Both the position numbers and the translations under genes were made by a program. From an uncultured Sutterella sp. (GTDB lineage Bacteria > Pseudomonadota > Gammaproteobacteria > Burkholderiales > Burkholderiaceae_F), in assembly GCA_944392755.1 (NCBI GenBank), contig CALXXT010000080.1, positions 1-55,930 of the forward strand: a stretch of DNA of 55,930 bases, read 5' to 3'. The notes below the pieces were generated by a model, which had not been told where the DNA came from, did no database searches, and was given only the letters and a program-made list of their open reading frames with translations. Shown in pieces: positions 41,781 through 50,261 of the stretch. Every line of letters begins with the position of its first letter. Positions within the stretch are counted from its first letter, which is position 1.

Positions 41781-43679
41781 ATGCCCGTGAACGACCGAGC
41801 CGTGCTTCCGCTTGCCCATGCGCTCATGCGTCCCCTGACCGAGCGCGTCCTCGCGCTTGCGGCCGACGGCCGCCCCGTGACGGACCGCGGCTTCGTCGAA
41901 GAGGCGCTGCGCTGGTGCGCGGCCGGGAAGGCGCACGTCCGCAGAATCCCGCCCCGCTCGCGGCCGACCCGCGCGCTTCTTCACGCCGAGGACGCCGCCC
42001 AATTCCTTCCCGCCCTCTTCGGGCTCTGGTCGGCCGGCATTGAGGTCTGCCTCACCGGCGACACGCTTGCGGGCACGCTCGAGCGGCTTCGCGCGGGAGG
42101 CATGGTGGAGACGGGCGACCTGCTCGCGCTCGATTGGGCGCAGGCCCCGGCCGCTGCGCGGCGGATGACTGCGCTTGACGGCGGCCCCGTCGAATTCCCC
42201 GAACCGGACGACGCGCTTCGGACTCGAATCCGCCGCACGCCCCTTCCCGAATCCCAACCGCTCCTCACGCTCTTCACGAGCGGCACGACGGGCGACCCCG
42301 AGCGCGTGCCGAAGCGCCTCGGGGAGGTCTTCGCCGAAGCCGAAAGCCTCTCCGAGGCGCTCCATGAAGTCGGCGTCGCGGACGACGCTCCCTTCTGGGT
42401 CTCGGGCACGGTGACGCCGCAGCACATCTACGGGCTCCTCTTCCGCGCGCTCTGGCCGCTCACGACCCGCCGGGCGGTGGTCGACGGCAGGCGCCTGCAC
42501 TTCGAGGAGGAGGCCGCGCAGCGGCTCGCCGAAGCCAAGCGCTCGGGCGTCCGCATGCTTTTCGTGAGCTCGCCCTCGCAGCTCTCGCGCCTCTCCGACC
42601 CTGGCGCCTTCGCGCCGAACCTCGACGCGCTTCTCGGCGCGACAAGCTCGGCGGGGCCGCTTTCCGACGAAGGCGCGCTTGCCGCGCGCCGAGCGCTCGG
42701 CAGCTTCCCGCTCGAGATTCTCGGCTCAACCGAGACGGGCGGCATGGCCCGACGTCGGCGTCGGCTCACGCCCGAAGGCGTGCTCGAGACGCCCGACTGG
42801 CGGCCGATGCCCGACACCGAAATACGCGTGCGGCTCGAATCGGGCGAACTGGCGCGGACCGGCGCGGGACGCATCGCGATCCGCTCGAATCACATCGCCC
42901 GCGAGGACTGGCTCATCGGCAGCGACCGCATTGAGCTCTCCGAGGAGGGCTTCCGGCTCCTTGGCCGCGCGGACCGCGTCGTCAAGATCGAAGGCAAGCG
43001 CGCGTCCCTCACCGAAATCGAATCGCTCCTCAAGGCGCTTCCCGAAGTGCGGGAGGCCCGCGTCTTCAAGACGACGGGCGGAGCGAACGCGCGCGAAGCG
43101 CTTGCCGCCGCGGTCGAATGGAGCGAAGCCGGCCGCGCACTCTGCCTCGCTTCGGGCAAGCTCGCGCTCGTGCGTCAAATCCGCGCGTCGCTCCTGCGCT
43201 CGGTTCCGGCGCTTCTCGCGCCGAAGCGCTGGCGCTTCACGGACGCCTTTGTCCGCAACGCCGAAGGCAAAATCCGCCAGGCCTCCGTCGAGGCGCTCTT
43301 CGACCCCCGCCGCCCCGAATGGATTCGGCTCGAGCCCGCCGCGGACGAATCGCTGCGGCTGCTCGTTCCGCTCTCGGCGCGCCTTGCCTGGTTTCAGGGC
43401 CACTTTCCGGAAAGCGCGATTCTTCCGGGCGTGGCCCAGACGCTTCTCGTCGACCGGGCCATGCGCGAGTTCGGGCTCCTCGACGCGCAGAGCCCCGCGC
43501 CCTCGAGCGTGAAGAATCTGAAGTTCAAAATGATGACCTTCCCCGAGGAAACGCTCGAACTTCGCATTTCTCTCGGCGACGCGCCCGAGGGCCGGCGCGC
43601 CAAGTTCATCTGGACGGAATTCGGCCGTCCCGAAGCGGTCCGCAGCACGGGCACGCTCGTCTACGCCTCGGGCCGCTGA
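41781..43679 (+). CDS. AMP-ligase fused to a hot-dog dehydratase
   Basis: A 632-residue two-domain protein. Residues 1-510 are an adenylate-forming ligase with P-loop LFTSGTTGDPERVPK (164-178), STETG (316-320), hinge GRADRVVKIEGKR (395-407) and the C-terminal lysine Lys497 in GKIRQ. Residues about 515-632 are a hot-dog fold with FQGHFPESAILPGVAQ (538-553, His541), as in ApeI-type dehydratases; the FabZ glutamate position holds a leucine. In aryl-polyene clusters these are usually two genes. It would activate the aryl starter acid and dehydrate intermediates. Confidence 0.85.
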   Translation: MPVNDRAVLPLAHALMRPLTERVLALAADGRPVTDRGFVEEALRWCAAGKAHVRRIPPRSRPTRALLHAEDAAQFLPALFGLWSAGIEVCLTGDTLAGTLERLRAGGMVETGDLLALDWAQAPAAARRMTALDGGPVEFPEPDDALRTRIRRTPLPESQPLLTLFTSGTTGDPERVPKRLGEVFAEAESLSEALHEVGVADDAPFWVSGTVTPQHIYGLLFRALWPLTTRRAVVDGRRLHFEEEAAQRLAEAKRSGVRMLFVSSPSQLSRLSDPGAFAPNLDALLGATSSAGPLSDEGALAARRALGSFPLEILGSTETGGMARRRRRLTPEGVLETPDWRPMPDTEIRVRLESGELARTGAGRIAIRSNHIAREDWLIGSDRIELSEEGFRLLGRADRVVKIEGKRASLTEIESLLKALPEVREARVFKTTGGANAREALAAAVEWSEAGRALCLASGKLALVRQIRASLLRSVPALLAPKRWRFTDAFVRNAEGKIRQASVEALFDPRRPEWIRLEPAADESLRLLVPLSARLAWFQGHFPESAILPGVAQTLLVDRAMREFGLLDAQSPAPSSVKNLKFKMMTFPEETLELRISLGDAPEGRRAKFIWTEFGRPEAVRSTGTLVYASGR

Positions 43680-43696
43680 AGGCCTCTCCGACGAAA

Positions 43697-43730
43697 GCGC
43701 CGCACGCCTCTGGCGTGAGGCGTGCGGCGC
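43697..43730 (+). repeat. strong hairpin after the aryl-polyene-like operon
   Basis: GCGCCGCACGCCTC and GAGGCGTGCGGCGC form a perfect 14-bp stem with a 6-base loop, 17 bases after the ligase stop. No T-run follows, so it may protect the 3' end or work with Rho. The convergent dehydrogenase gene ends at 43860. Confidence 0.7.
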
Positions 43731-43859
43731 ACGGCGCGAAGAGCCGGCCCGATCATGGAAAATTCGGCGCAGCTTCGCCGCTCAATCGGACAGTCGGGAA
43801 ATGCGCGGCGCTCCCTGAACGACGCGTCGTCCGAGAGCGCCGTTCAAGGGCGCTGCGCT

Positions 43860-45023
43860 TCAGAGGCTTGCGCGCAGGATTTCAAGCACGCCCGCCCGGT
43901 CGATCGGGCGGAAGGCGTTCGCAAGCGGATACCAGAACTTTTCCACGTGCTCGGCCATCTCCTCGAAGTGCTCGTCCGTCACCTTGAGTTCGGCAAGCGT
44001 CCTCGGCAGGCCGATCGACGCGAAGAACTCGGCCGTGCATTCGATCGCCTTGCGGGCGTTCGCCTCGACGCCTGCCTTCGGATCCAGGCCGAAGACGTTG
44101 ACGCCGAGCTGCGCGAACTTCGGAGCCGTTTCGGCATTGAGCGTGTAGCGCATCCAGTGCGGGGTGATGACGGCAAGGCCGGCGCCGTGCGTCACGTCGT
44201 GGAAGGCGGAAATTTCGTGCTCGATCCCGTGGCAGGGCCAGGGACTCGGGCTGTTGCCCACCGCGAGCAGTCCGCAGCAGCCGAAGGAGCTCGCGAGCAT
44301 GAGCGCGGAGCGCGCATCGAGGTCGTTCGGATCGGCGACGGCTTTGGGCGCATTGTGGACGACCGCGCGCAGCACCGCCTCGCAGAAGCCGTCGCTCACC
44401 TCGTTCGTCTCGCTCACGAAGTACTGCTCGAAAACGTGGGAGACGATGTCGGCCGCACCGGCCGCCGTATGCCAGGCGGGCACCGTCGTGCTCACCGACG
44501 GATCGCAGAAGGAGGCCACCGGAAAGAGGTTCGGCGCGCCGAGATGAAGCTTTTCCTGCGTCGCTTCGTTCGTGATGACGCCCGCGCCGTCGTACTCGCT
44601 CCCGGTCGCGGCCAAAGTGAGCACGGCGAAGATCGGCAGCGCGCGGCCGATCTTCGAATGGTCAAGAACAAGATCCCAGGCGTCTCCGTCGTAGTAGAAG
44701 CCCGCCGCGATCGCCTTCGACGCGTCGAGCACGCTGCCGCCGCCCACGGCGACGATGAAATCGACCGACTCGTCGCGGCAGACCTTGACCGCGCGGCGCA
44801 CGGATTCGATCCGGGGATTCGGCTCAATGCCCGCGAAGTCCACGCATTCGACGCCGGGAAGCGCCGCCTTCACGCGATCCAGAAGGCCGCTGCGCACGAC
44901 GCTGCCGCCGCCGTAAAGAACGAGCGCCTTCCGGCCGTAGGCCGCCGTGGCGGAGGAAAGCTTCTCGAGACAGTCCGCTCCGTAGATCAGTCGGGTCGGA
45001 AGAAAAAGTTCAAACGAACGCAT
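43860..45023 (-). CDS. iron-type alcohol dehydrogenase (copy 2)
   Basis: A 387-residue group III dehydrogenase with GGGSVLDASKA and metal-site regions AADIVSHVFEQYF, CHGIEHEIS and DVTHGAGLAV. Related to, but clearly diverged from, copy 1 at 28115-29287. ATG 45023 has GGAAAGGAG upstream, so the longer frame to 45098 is rejected. It probably shares control by the neighbouring AraC regulator with the aldo/keto reductases. Confidence 0.9.
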   Translation of the reverse strand: MRSFELFLPTRLIYGADCLEKLSSATAAYGRKALVLYGGGSVVRSGLLDRVKAALPGVECVDFAGIEPNPRIESVRRAVKVCRDESVDFIVAVGGGSVLDASKAIAAGFYYDGDAWDLVLDHSKIGRALPIFAVLTLAATGSEYDGAGVITNEATQEKLHLGAPNLFPVASFCDPSVSTTVPAWHTAAGAADIVSHVFEQYFVSETNEVSDGFCEAVLRAVVHNAPKAVADPNDLDARSALMLASSFGCCGLLAVGNSPSPWPCHGIEHEISAFHDVTHGAGLAVITPHWMRYTLNAETAPKFAQLGVNVFGLDPKAGVEANARKAIECTAEFFASIGLPRTLAELKVTDEHFEEMAEHVEKFWYPLANAFRPIDRAGVLEILRASL

Positions 45024-45110
45024 GCGAGACTCCTTTCCAAAGAGAATCCAATCGACGTGCGAAGTGTAAGAAAAGCCGCCTTTCATATCAAATAACATTC
45101 ACGAACTGAA

Positions 45111-45160
45111 ACTCATGCCCGAAAAGCATGAGTGGAAGCGTTTGGAGAACGAAAGTTCTC
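45111..45160. repeat. two small hairpins between the AraC gene and dehydrogenase 2
   Basis: ACTCATGC with GCATGAGT (45111-45118 and 45126-45133) and GAGAAC with GTTCTC (45145-45150 and 45155-45160). The second overlaps the AraC stop codon. Neither has a T-run. Confidence 0.5.
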
Positions 45161-46013
45161 ACTCGGCCTTCGATTGCCGGAAAGCCTTGGGGGACATGCC
45201 GAGGCAGCGGGTCGTGAAGCGGGAGAAGTAGGAAACCGAGGAAAAGCCGAGGGCTTCGGCCGCTTCGGTGATGGTGAGCGCGGGGTTGCAGAGCGTCCGG
45301 GCGATCTCCTGCGCGGCGTAGAGCTCAATGAAGCAGGATGCGCCCTGCCCGCTCGCGCGGCGGCAGATTTCCGAGAGGTACGAAGGCGTCACGAAGAGCC
45401 GCTCGGCGTACCAGCCGAGATCTCGGTGCCGCCTGGCTGCGCCCTGACTGAGGAGCTCGAGAAAGGCGGCAAGCTTCTGGAGCGTGCGCGGAGAAACGGC
45501 CTCGGCCGAGCACTCCCGCGAATGAATATGGTAGAGGTCGAGGATGTGCGCGGCGAGCAGGTGGCCGATCATCTCCTGATGGAAACGGTGTTCCGCTTCG
45601 GCCAACCGCTCTCGAATGCGCGCGAGGTCCTCCATCGAGCGGTCGAACTCAGCCTTGCGCATCCGCATGACGGGATTCTGCAGGAGCGCAAGGTGGCCGA
45701 CGACGCCGTAGCGGCTGCGGATGACGATGGAACTCAGAAATTCGGGACGGATCGCCATGACGAGCGCCCGAAAATCATCCGATGCGGCAAAGTCGCCCGC
45801 GAGCGCCGGGTGCGGAAGAATCGCGTAGTCGCCCGGCGCCACGTGGTAGCGCGTCTGGCGATGAAGGAAACTCATCGCGCCGTCGGTGCAGAGGAAATGC
45901 GTGACGAAGCCGTGCGGAACGAGCGCTCGGATTCCTGAAAAATCTTCCGAAAAAAGAAGGAATTCCCGGAATTCCCCGCCGTCAGGCGGCGAAATTTCGG
46001 ATGATGCGTCCAA
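45159..46013 (-). CDS. AraC-family transcriptional regulator
   Basis: A 284-residue regulator with an N-terminal cupin-like sensor domain (TDGAMSFLHRQTRYHVAPGDYAILP) and a C-terminal double helix-turn-helix ending ALGFSSVSYFSRFTTRCLGMSPKAFRQS. No ATG fits; I chose TTG 46013, which has CGGAGG 6 bases upstream. It is divergent from the first aldo/keto reductase gene and upstream of dehydrogenase 2, so it probably controls both. Confidence 0.88.
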   Translation of the reverse strand: MDASSEISPPDGGEFREFLLFSEDFSGIRALVPHGFVTHFLCTDGAMSFLHRQTRYHVAPGDYAILPHPALAGDFAASDDFRALVMAIRPEFLSSIVIRSRYGVVGHLALLQNPVMRMRKAEFDRSMEDLARIRERLAEAEHRFHQEMIGHLLAAHILDLYHIHSRECSAEAVSPRTLQKLAAFLELLSQGAARRHRDLGWYAERLFVTPSYLSEICRRASGQGASCFIELYAAQEIARTLCNPALTITEAAEALGFSSVSYFSRFTTRCLGMSPKAFRQSKAE

Positions 46014-46043
46014 ATGGAGCCTCCGCCTCAAAAACCGCGAAAA

Positions 46044-46056
46044 GTGAAAATTTCAC
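46044..46056. promoter_or_regulatory. palindromic operator between the AraC and aldo/keto reductase genes
   Basis: A perfect 13-base palindrome, GTGAAAATTTCAC, centred 37 bases before the AraC TTG start and 98 before the aldo/keto reductase ATG. A likely regulator site for one or both genes. Confidence 0.55.
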
Positions 46057-46113
46057 CCAGTTTAAGGCATGTCCACGAAAGCCGCTCCGCTCTAGGCTTG
46101 AGCGCATCGAAAG

Positions 46114-46127
46114 CGCCCGATCGGGCG
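46114..46127 (+). promoter_or_regulatory. 14-base palindrome in the aldo/keto reductase leader
   Basis: CGCCCGATCGGGCG is a perfect palindrome lying just before the ribosome site of the gene at 46148. It could be an operator or, with little loop, a weak RNA structure. Confidence 0.5.
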
Positions 46128-46147
46128 GAATGCTTTGGGAGAAGAAC

Positions 46148-46996
46148 ATGCAGGAAGTGCGTCTCAACAACGGCGTCCGAATGCCGGCGGTCGGATTCGG
46201 CGTCTATCAAATTCCGAAGGAATCGACCGAAGGCCTCGTCCTCGAGGCGATCGAAACGGGATACCGCATGATCGACACGGCGGCCTCCTACTTCAATGAG
46301 GCCGAAGTGGGCCGCGCCGTGCGCGCCTGCGGGCTGCCCCGCGAATCGATCTTCGTGACGAGCAAGCTCTGGGTGCAGGACTATGAGTACGAGGACGCGC
46401 TCAAGGCCTTCGACCGCTCGCTCAAGAACCTGGGGCTCGACTACATCGACCTCTACCTCCTGCACAAGCCCTACGGCAACTACTACGCCGCCTGGCGCGC
46501 GATCGAAAAGCTCTATCGGGAAGGCCTCATCCGCGCCATCGGCGTGACGAGCTTCTCCTCGGAACGTCTCCAAGACCTTTTCCTTCACAACGAGGTGAAG
46601 CCCGCGGTCAACCAGCTTGAAACCCATCCCTTCTTCCAGCAGAAGGCGGCCAATGCGTGGCTGAAGGAGGAAGGCATCGTTCACGAAGCCTGGGCGCCCT
46701 TTGCCGAAGGACTCAACGGGATTTTCGAACACCCGACCCTCGTCAAAATTGCACGCGCCCACGGCAAGGGCGTCGGCGCGGTCGTTCTGCGCTGGCTCAA
46801 TCAGCGCGGCGTCGTCGTGATTCCGAAGACGGTGCGCCGCCTCCGCATGGAGGAAAACCTGCGCATTTTCGACTTCACGCTCACCGATGATGAAATGAAG
46901 GCGATCGCGCTTCTCGACACGGGACGCAGTCCCATTTACGACGACATGGACCTCCCGACGGTGAAGGCCATCGGGCTTCACCGCATTCACGACTGA
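46148..46996 (+). CDS. aldo/keto reductase (copy 1)
   Basis: A 282-residue NADPH-dependent AKR of the 2,5-diketo-gluconate reductase-like group. The catalytic tetrad is Asp43, Tyr48, Lys73 and His106 (MIDTAASYFNE, TSKLW, LLHKPYG). The C-terminal cofactor motif is VVIPKTVRRLRMEEN. ATG 46148 follows GGGAGAAG. It precedes a paralogue by 15 bases. Natural substrate unknown. Confidence 0.9.
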   Translation: MQEVRLNNGVRMPAVGFGVYQIPKESTEGLVLEAIETGYRMIDTAASYFNEAEVGRAVRACGLPRESIFVTSKLWVQDYEYEDALKAFDRSLKNLGLDYIDLYLLHKPYGNYYAAWRAIEKLYREGLIRAIGVTSFSSERLQDLFLHNEVKPAVNQLETHPFFQQKAANAWLKEEGIVHEAWAPFAEGLNGIFEHPTLVKIARAHGKGVGAVVLRWLNQRGVVVIPKTVRRLRMEENLRIFDFTLTDDEMKAIALLDTGRSPIYDDMDLPTVKAIGLHRIHD

Positions 46997-47011
46997 CGAA
47001 AGGAGACCGCT

Positions 47012-47887
47012 GTGGAATCAATTCGCCTCAACAACGGCGTCGAAATGCCCGTCGAAGGCTTCGGCGTCTTTCAGATCGCTCCTCAATCCTGCGAGCGCGT
47101 GGTGCGCGAAGCGCTCGACGCGGGCTACCGCATGATCGACACCGCGCAGGCCTACTACAACGAAGCGGGCGTCGGCCGAGCCGTAAAGGCTTCGGGCATT
47201 CCGCGCGAGGATCTGTTTCTCGTCACGAAGGTCTGGATTTCGAATGCGGGCGACGAGCGCGCCGCGGCCAGCATCGACGCCTCGCTCAGGAAGCTCTCGA
47301 CCGACTACATCGATCTGCTCCTCATCCATCAGCCTTTCGGCGACTACTACGGCACATGGCGCGCCATGCAGCGCGCGCTCGCCTCGGGGAAGGTCCGCGC
47401 GGTCGGCTTGAGCAACTTCTACGACGCGCGGTTCGTCGACCTTTGCGAAATGTTCGACGTGAAGCCCGCCGTCGTGCAGCTCGAGACGCACGTCTTCTCG
47501 CAGCAAAAGCGCATGCGCCGCCTCATGGAGGCCTACGGGACCCGCCTCATGGCCTGGAGCCCGCTCGCCCAAGGCCGAAAGGAAATCTTCACGAACCCAA
47601 CCCTCGTCGAAATCGCCGCGCGGCATGGAAAGACGGCCGCCCAGACGGCGCTCCGCTTCCTCACTCAGGAGGGCATCGTCGTGATTCCCAAGTCCTCAAG
47701 CCGCGCACGCATGGAGGAAAATCTCGCCATCGGGGACTTCCGCCTCAGCGGCGAAGAGATGGACGCCGTCCGAGCGCTTGACGAAGGCAAACCGAGCTTG
47801 GCGGACTTTGAGGACCCCGAACTCGCCCGCTTTCTCATCAGCTACGACGAGAAATTCAATCCCGAGCGCCGGGCGGCCACGGCCTGA
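47012..47887 (+). CDS. aldo/keto reductase (copy 2)
   Basis: A 291-residue AKR, paralogue of the upstream gene, with the same tetrad positions (Asp43, Tyr48, Lys73, His106; MIDTAQAYYNE, VTKVW, LIHQPFG) and VVIPKSSSRARMEEN. It starts at GTG 47012 with AAGGAG upstream. The tandem pair probably arose by duplication and makes one operon. Confidence 0.9.
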   Translation: MESIRLNNGVEMPVEGFGVFQIAPQSCERVVREALDAGYRMIDTAQAYYNEAGVGRAVKASGIPREDLFLVTKVWISNAGDERAAASIDASLRKLSTDYIDLLLIHQPFGDYYGTWRAMQRALASGKVRAVGLSNFYDARFVDLCEMFDVKPAVVQLETHVFSQQKRMRRLMEAYGTRLMAWSPLAQGRKEIFTNPTLVEIAARHGKTAAQTALRFLTQEGIVVIPKSSSRARMEENLAIGDFRLSGEEMDAVRALDEGKPSLADFEDPELARFLISYDEKFNPERRAATA

Positions 47888-48054
47888 AGCTCGATGGAAG
47901 GGCGGCCGCCGCCGCGCCCTGCCTCGGCGGCCTTGACGGGAAAAGACCCGCGCGAAGGAGCCCCTTCCAGGGCGCCCTCCCGCGGGTCCTCGAGCGGATC
48001 GGCCGCGCCGCTCGATCCTTCGCGCGGCCGCTCGCTTTTCGACTCAGGCGTCGA

Positions 48055-48540
48055 TCACTTCTTCTGGCAGCAGCAGCCTTCGCCGCCGCAGCCGCATTCC
48101 ACCGTCTTCGACTGCATCGCGCGGAGGAACCAGAGCTCCTTCGTGAAGCCCGCGATGTAGCCTTCGAACATGCCCTGAACGGCGTAGTCGTCGGCTTCGG
48201 CCGCTTCGTTGCGGATTTCAACGGCAAGGTCGAGCATCTTCTGCATGTCGGCTTCGACCATGGCCACCGCCTCGCAGCAGTCGAAGGCGCGCGGTTCGAC
48301 TTCTTCGAGCGTGGCGCGCTCGAGATAGGCCTTCATCGTCGAAAGCGGCGTCTTGCCGCGCATCTTGAGGAGCTCGGCCACGGCGTCGTAGGCTTCGAAC
48401 ACTTCGTCGTAGAGCTTTTCGGTGTATTCGTGGACGCTCACGAAGTACGGGCCCACCACGTTCCAGTGAATGTTGTGGAGCTTCACGTTCCAGACCGCGA
48501 GGTTCGCGAGGTAGGTCTTGATCTTGCAGGACTTCATCAT
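48055..48540 (-). CDS. dps: Dps-family ferritin with a cysteine-rich tail
   Basis: A 161-residue Dps protein storing iron and guarding DNA against peroxide. Ferroxidase-centre positions follow the family spacing: His25 (NIHWNV), His37, Glu41 in place of the usual Asp, Asp52 and Glu56. The C-terminus is odd: Cys149, 151, 156, 157 and 158 in the last 13 residues, possibly a metal site or crosslink. GGAG precedes the ATG. The promoter TTGACG-N17-TAATCT is strong. Confidence 0.88.
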   Translation of the reverse strand: MMKSCKIKTYLANLAVWNVKLHNIHWNVVGPYFVSVHEYTEKLYDEVFEAYDAVAELLKMRGKTPLSTMKAYLERATLEEVEPRAFDCCEAVAMVEADMQKMLDLAVEIRNEAAEADDYAVQGMFEGYIAGFTKELWFLRAMQSKTVECGCGGEGCCCQKK

Positions 48541-48606
48541 GATGGCGTCTCCTATGACGTTGAAGGCGTAGATGTCTTCTATCGCCTTCCTTTATTAGAT
48601 AGCTTT

Positions 48607-48635
48607 AGATTAACACAACGCGGCGGCAACGTCAA
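48607..48635 (-). promoter_or_regulatory. sigma-70 promoter of dps
   Basis: Minus-strand TTGACG (48635-48630), 17-base spacer, TAATCT (48612-48607), about 65 bases before the ATG. No certain OxyR or Fur site was seen. Confidence 0.75.
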
Positions 48636-48669
48636 AGCGCAAATGTATCCAAATGCGAAATCCGCCCGC

Positions 48670-48705
48670 AAAAAGAAATGGAGCGCGTCCCTGCGGGCGC
48701 GCTCC
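48670..48705 (-). terminator. terminator of the 2-aminoethylphosphonate operon
   Basis: GGAGCGCG and CGCGCTCC (48680-48687 and 48698-48705) form an 8-bp stem. On the minus strand it is followed by ATTTCTTTTTGC. It lies 26 bases after the HAD phosphatase stop and closes the operon. Confidence 0.82.
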
Positions 48706-48730
48706 CTCTTCGCAAGACGCAGGCGGGTAC

Positions 48731-49474
48731 TCAGGACGCCGCCGATTCCGACGCGCGCCGACGACGCTCCCAATGAAGCACGGGCCAGCCCCGACCGCGC
48801 GCCTCTCCTTCGAGGAGCGGGTCGGGATTGACGACCGTCACGCCGCCCGCTCGAAGCGCAAGCGGCAGATCGTTGCGGCTGTCGGTGAAGAAATAGACCT
48901 TTTCCGGCGGAATGCCGAGCGACTCAAGGCGAGCCACCTTTCCTTCCCGGAAGGTCATGATGCCTTCAATGCGGTCGGTCGGGATGCCGTTCTTCTCGAC
49001 GAGATCAATCCCCACGGCATCCTCCACGTCGAAGACTCGGGCGGCCGCCTTCACGAGAAAGGTGGCCGAAGCCGAGAGAATCATGACGGGAATGCCGGCG
49101 GCCTTGGCGCGCCAGACGGCGCGCTTGCCCTCGGGAAAAGCCGAAGGGGCGATCACGGACGCGATGAAGCGCTCGACGAGCCGCTCGAGCTCATCGGCGG
49201 AAAGACCGGCAATCGACGGCATCATTTCGGTGAGAAACCGCTGCATGTCGAGCCGACCCCGACGATAGTCGTCGACCATGCGTTCGGTCGAGCGCCGATA
49301 GCACGGATCCGTCACGACGCCCTCGCTGTAGAGCCAGTCGGTCCAGTCGACCGTGACGTCGGCGTCGATCAAGGTGCCGTCGAGATCGAAGACGACGGCT
49401 CGGGGAGGCTCGCCCGAAGCAAGCGCGAAGGGAGCGGGAGAGGCCGCTCCGGCCTGATAGTAGAAGGAACTCAT
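48731..49474 (-). CDS. HAD-family phosphatase of the phosphonate operon
   Basis: A 247-residue haloacid-dehalogenase hydrolase of subfamily IB, resembling phosphoserine phosphatases. The nucleophile pair is Asp30 and Asp32 in VVFDLDGTLID; the Ser motif is MILSASATF, and the acidic motif is FFTDSRNDLPLA. Its ATG overlaps the phnX stop by one base (TGATG), so it is translated with the operon. Substrate is unknown; a phosphorylated side product of phosphonate metabolism is possible. Confidence 0.85.
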   Translation of the reverse strand: MSSFYYQAGAASPAPFALASGEPPRAVVFDLDGTLIDADVTVDWTDWLYSEGVVTDPCYRRSTERMVDDYRRGRLDMQRFLTEMMPSIAGLSADELERLVERFIASVIAPSAFPEGKRAVWRAKAAGIPVMILSASATFLVKAAARVFDVEDAVGIDLVEKNGIPTDRIEGIMTFREGKVARLESLGIPPEKVYFFTDSRNDLPLALRAGGVTVVNPDPLLEGEARGRGWPVLHWERRRRASESAAS

Positions 49475-50247
49475 CAAGCAATCATACCTGCAAGAATCGG
49501 CACTTCGTCGAGGTTGCGCAGAATGAACTGCGCTCCCGCGGCCTCAAAGACGGCGCGCGCCTTCGCGCGGGCGGCTTCGCGGCCCGCTTCGCTGAGCGCA
49601 TCCCACTCGGCGCGGGTGAGGCCCATCACGGAAGAGCCCTCAAGAACCGCGGCAGCCCAGACGCCGGAGGCGCGGGCTTCCTCGATGTCGGACACCGTGT
49701 CGCCCACTTTGAGGACGCGGCGCACGTCGACTTCGCCCAGGCGGCGCATGTTCTCGAAGATCATGTAGGGATAGGGACGGCCGCGGCCGTCCGCATCTTC
49801 GGCGGTGACGACGAGATCGGGCTTGTAGCCGAAGCGTTCGGCTTCGGGCGCCACGACGGCCATCATCTCGCGGGTGAAGCCCGTCGTCGTGCCGATGCGG
49901 ATGCCCTTCGCGCGCAGCGCCTTCACGCAGTCGATGAGGCCGGGCTTCAGGTCGCAGTGCTGCGTGAGCACGGCCATCTGCGCGGGTTCGAACGAAGCGT
50001 AGATCGCCTGAGCGTCGGACTCGTCGGGGCGGCGCCCCTTCGCCGCCTCAAAGCGTGCGGCAAGTTCGGGCGCGGCGAGCATCGTTCGGATGTGGTCGAT
50101 CTTGAGCATCCCCATCGGGGCGCGGGTCTCCTCCTCGGAAACCTCGATCCCGTACTGGCGGAAGGCCTCACGGAAGGCGGAGACCGGAGCGACGCTGCCG
50201 AAGTCGATCGTCGTGCCGGCCCAGTCGAAGATAACGGTGGTGATCAT
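49474..50247 (-). CDS. phnX: phosphonoacetaldehyde hydrolase
   Basis: A 257-residue HAD enzyme splitting phosphonoacetaldehyde into acetaldehyde and phosphate. The nucleophile is Asp8 in FDWAGTT, with Ala10 in place of the general acid as is typical of PhnX, and the Schiff-base lysine is Lys49 in MGMLKIDHI. It starts 14 bases after phnW and acts right after it in the pathway. Confidence 0.95.
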   Translation of the reverse strand: MITTVIFDWAGTTIDFGSVAPVSAFREAFRQYGIEVSEEETRAPMGMLKIDHIRTMLAAPELAARFEAAKGRRPDESDAQAIYASFEPAQMAVLTQHCDLKPGLIDCVKALRAKGIRIGTTTGFTREMMAVVAPEAERFGYKPDLVVTAEDADGRGRPYPYMIFENMRRLGEVDVRRVLKVGDTVSDIEEARASGVWAAAVLEGSSVMGLTRAEWDALSEAGREAARAKARAVFEAAGAQFILRNLDEVPILAGMIA

Positions 50248-50261
50248 GCGGAGCTTCTCCT

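Noticed and set aside
43722-45095. 457-codon plus-strand frame
   Set aside because: Antisense to the iron-type alcohol dehydrogenase, with His/Arg/Glu-rich composition.
47888-48054. GC-rich spacer between the aldo/keto reductases and dps as a possible gene or terminator
   Set aside because: Imperfect GACCCGCG/CGCGGGTC pairing with a long loop and no T-run; no coding signal.
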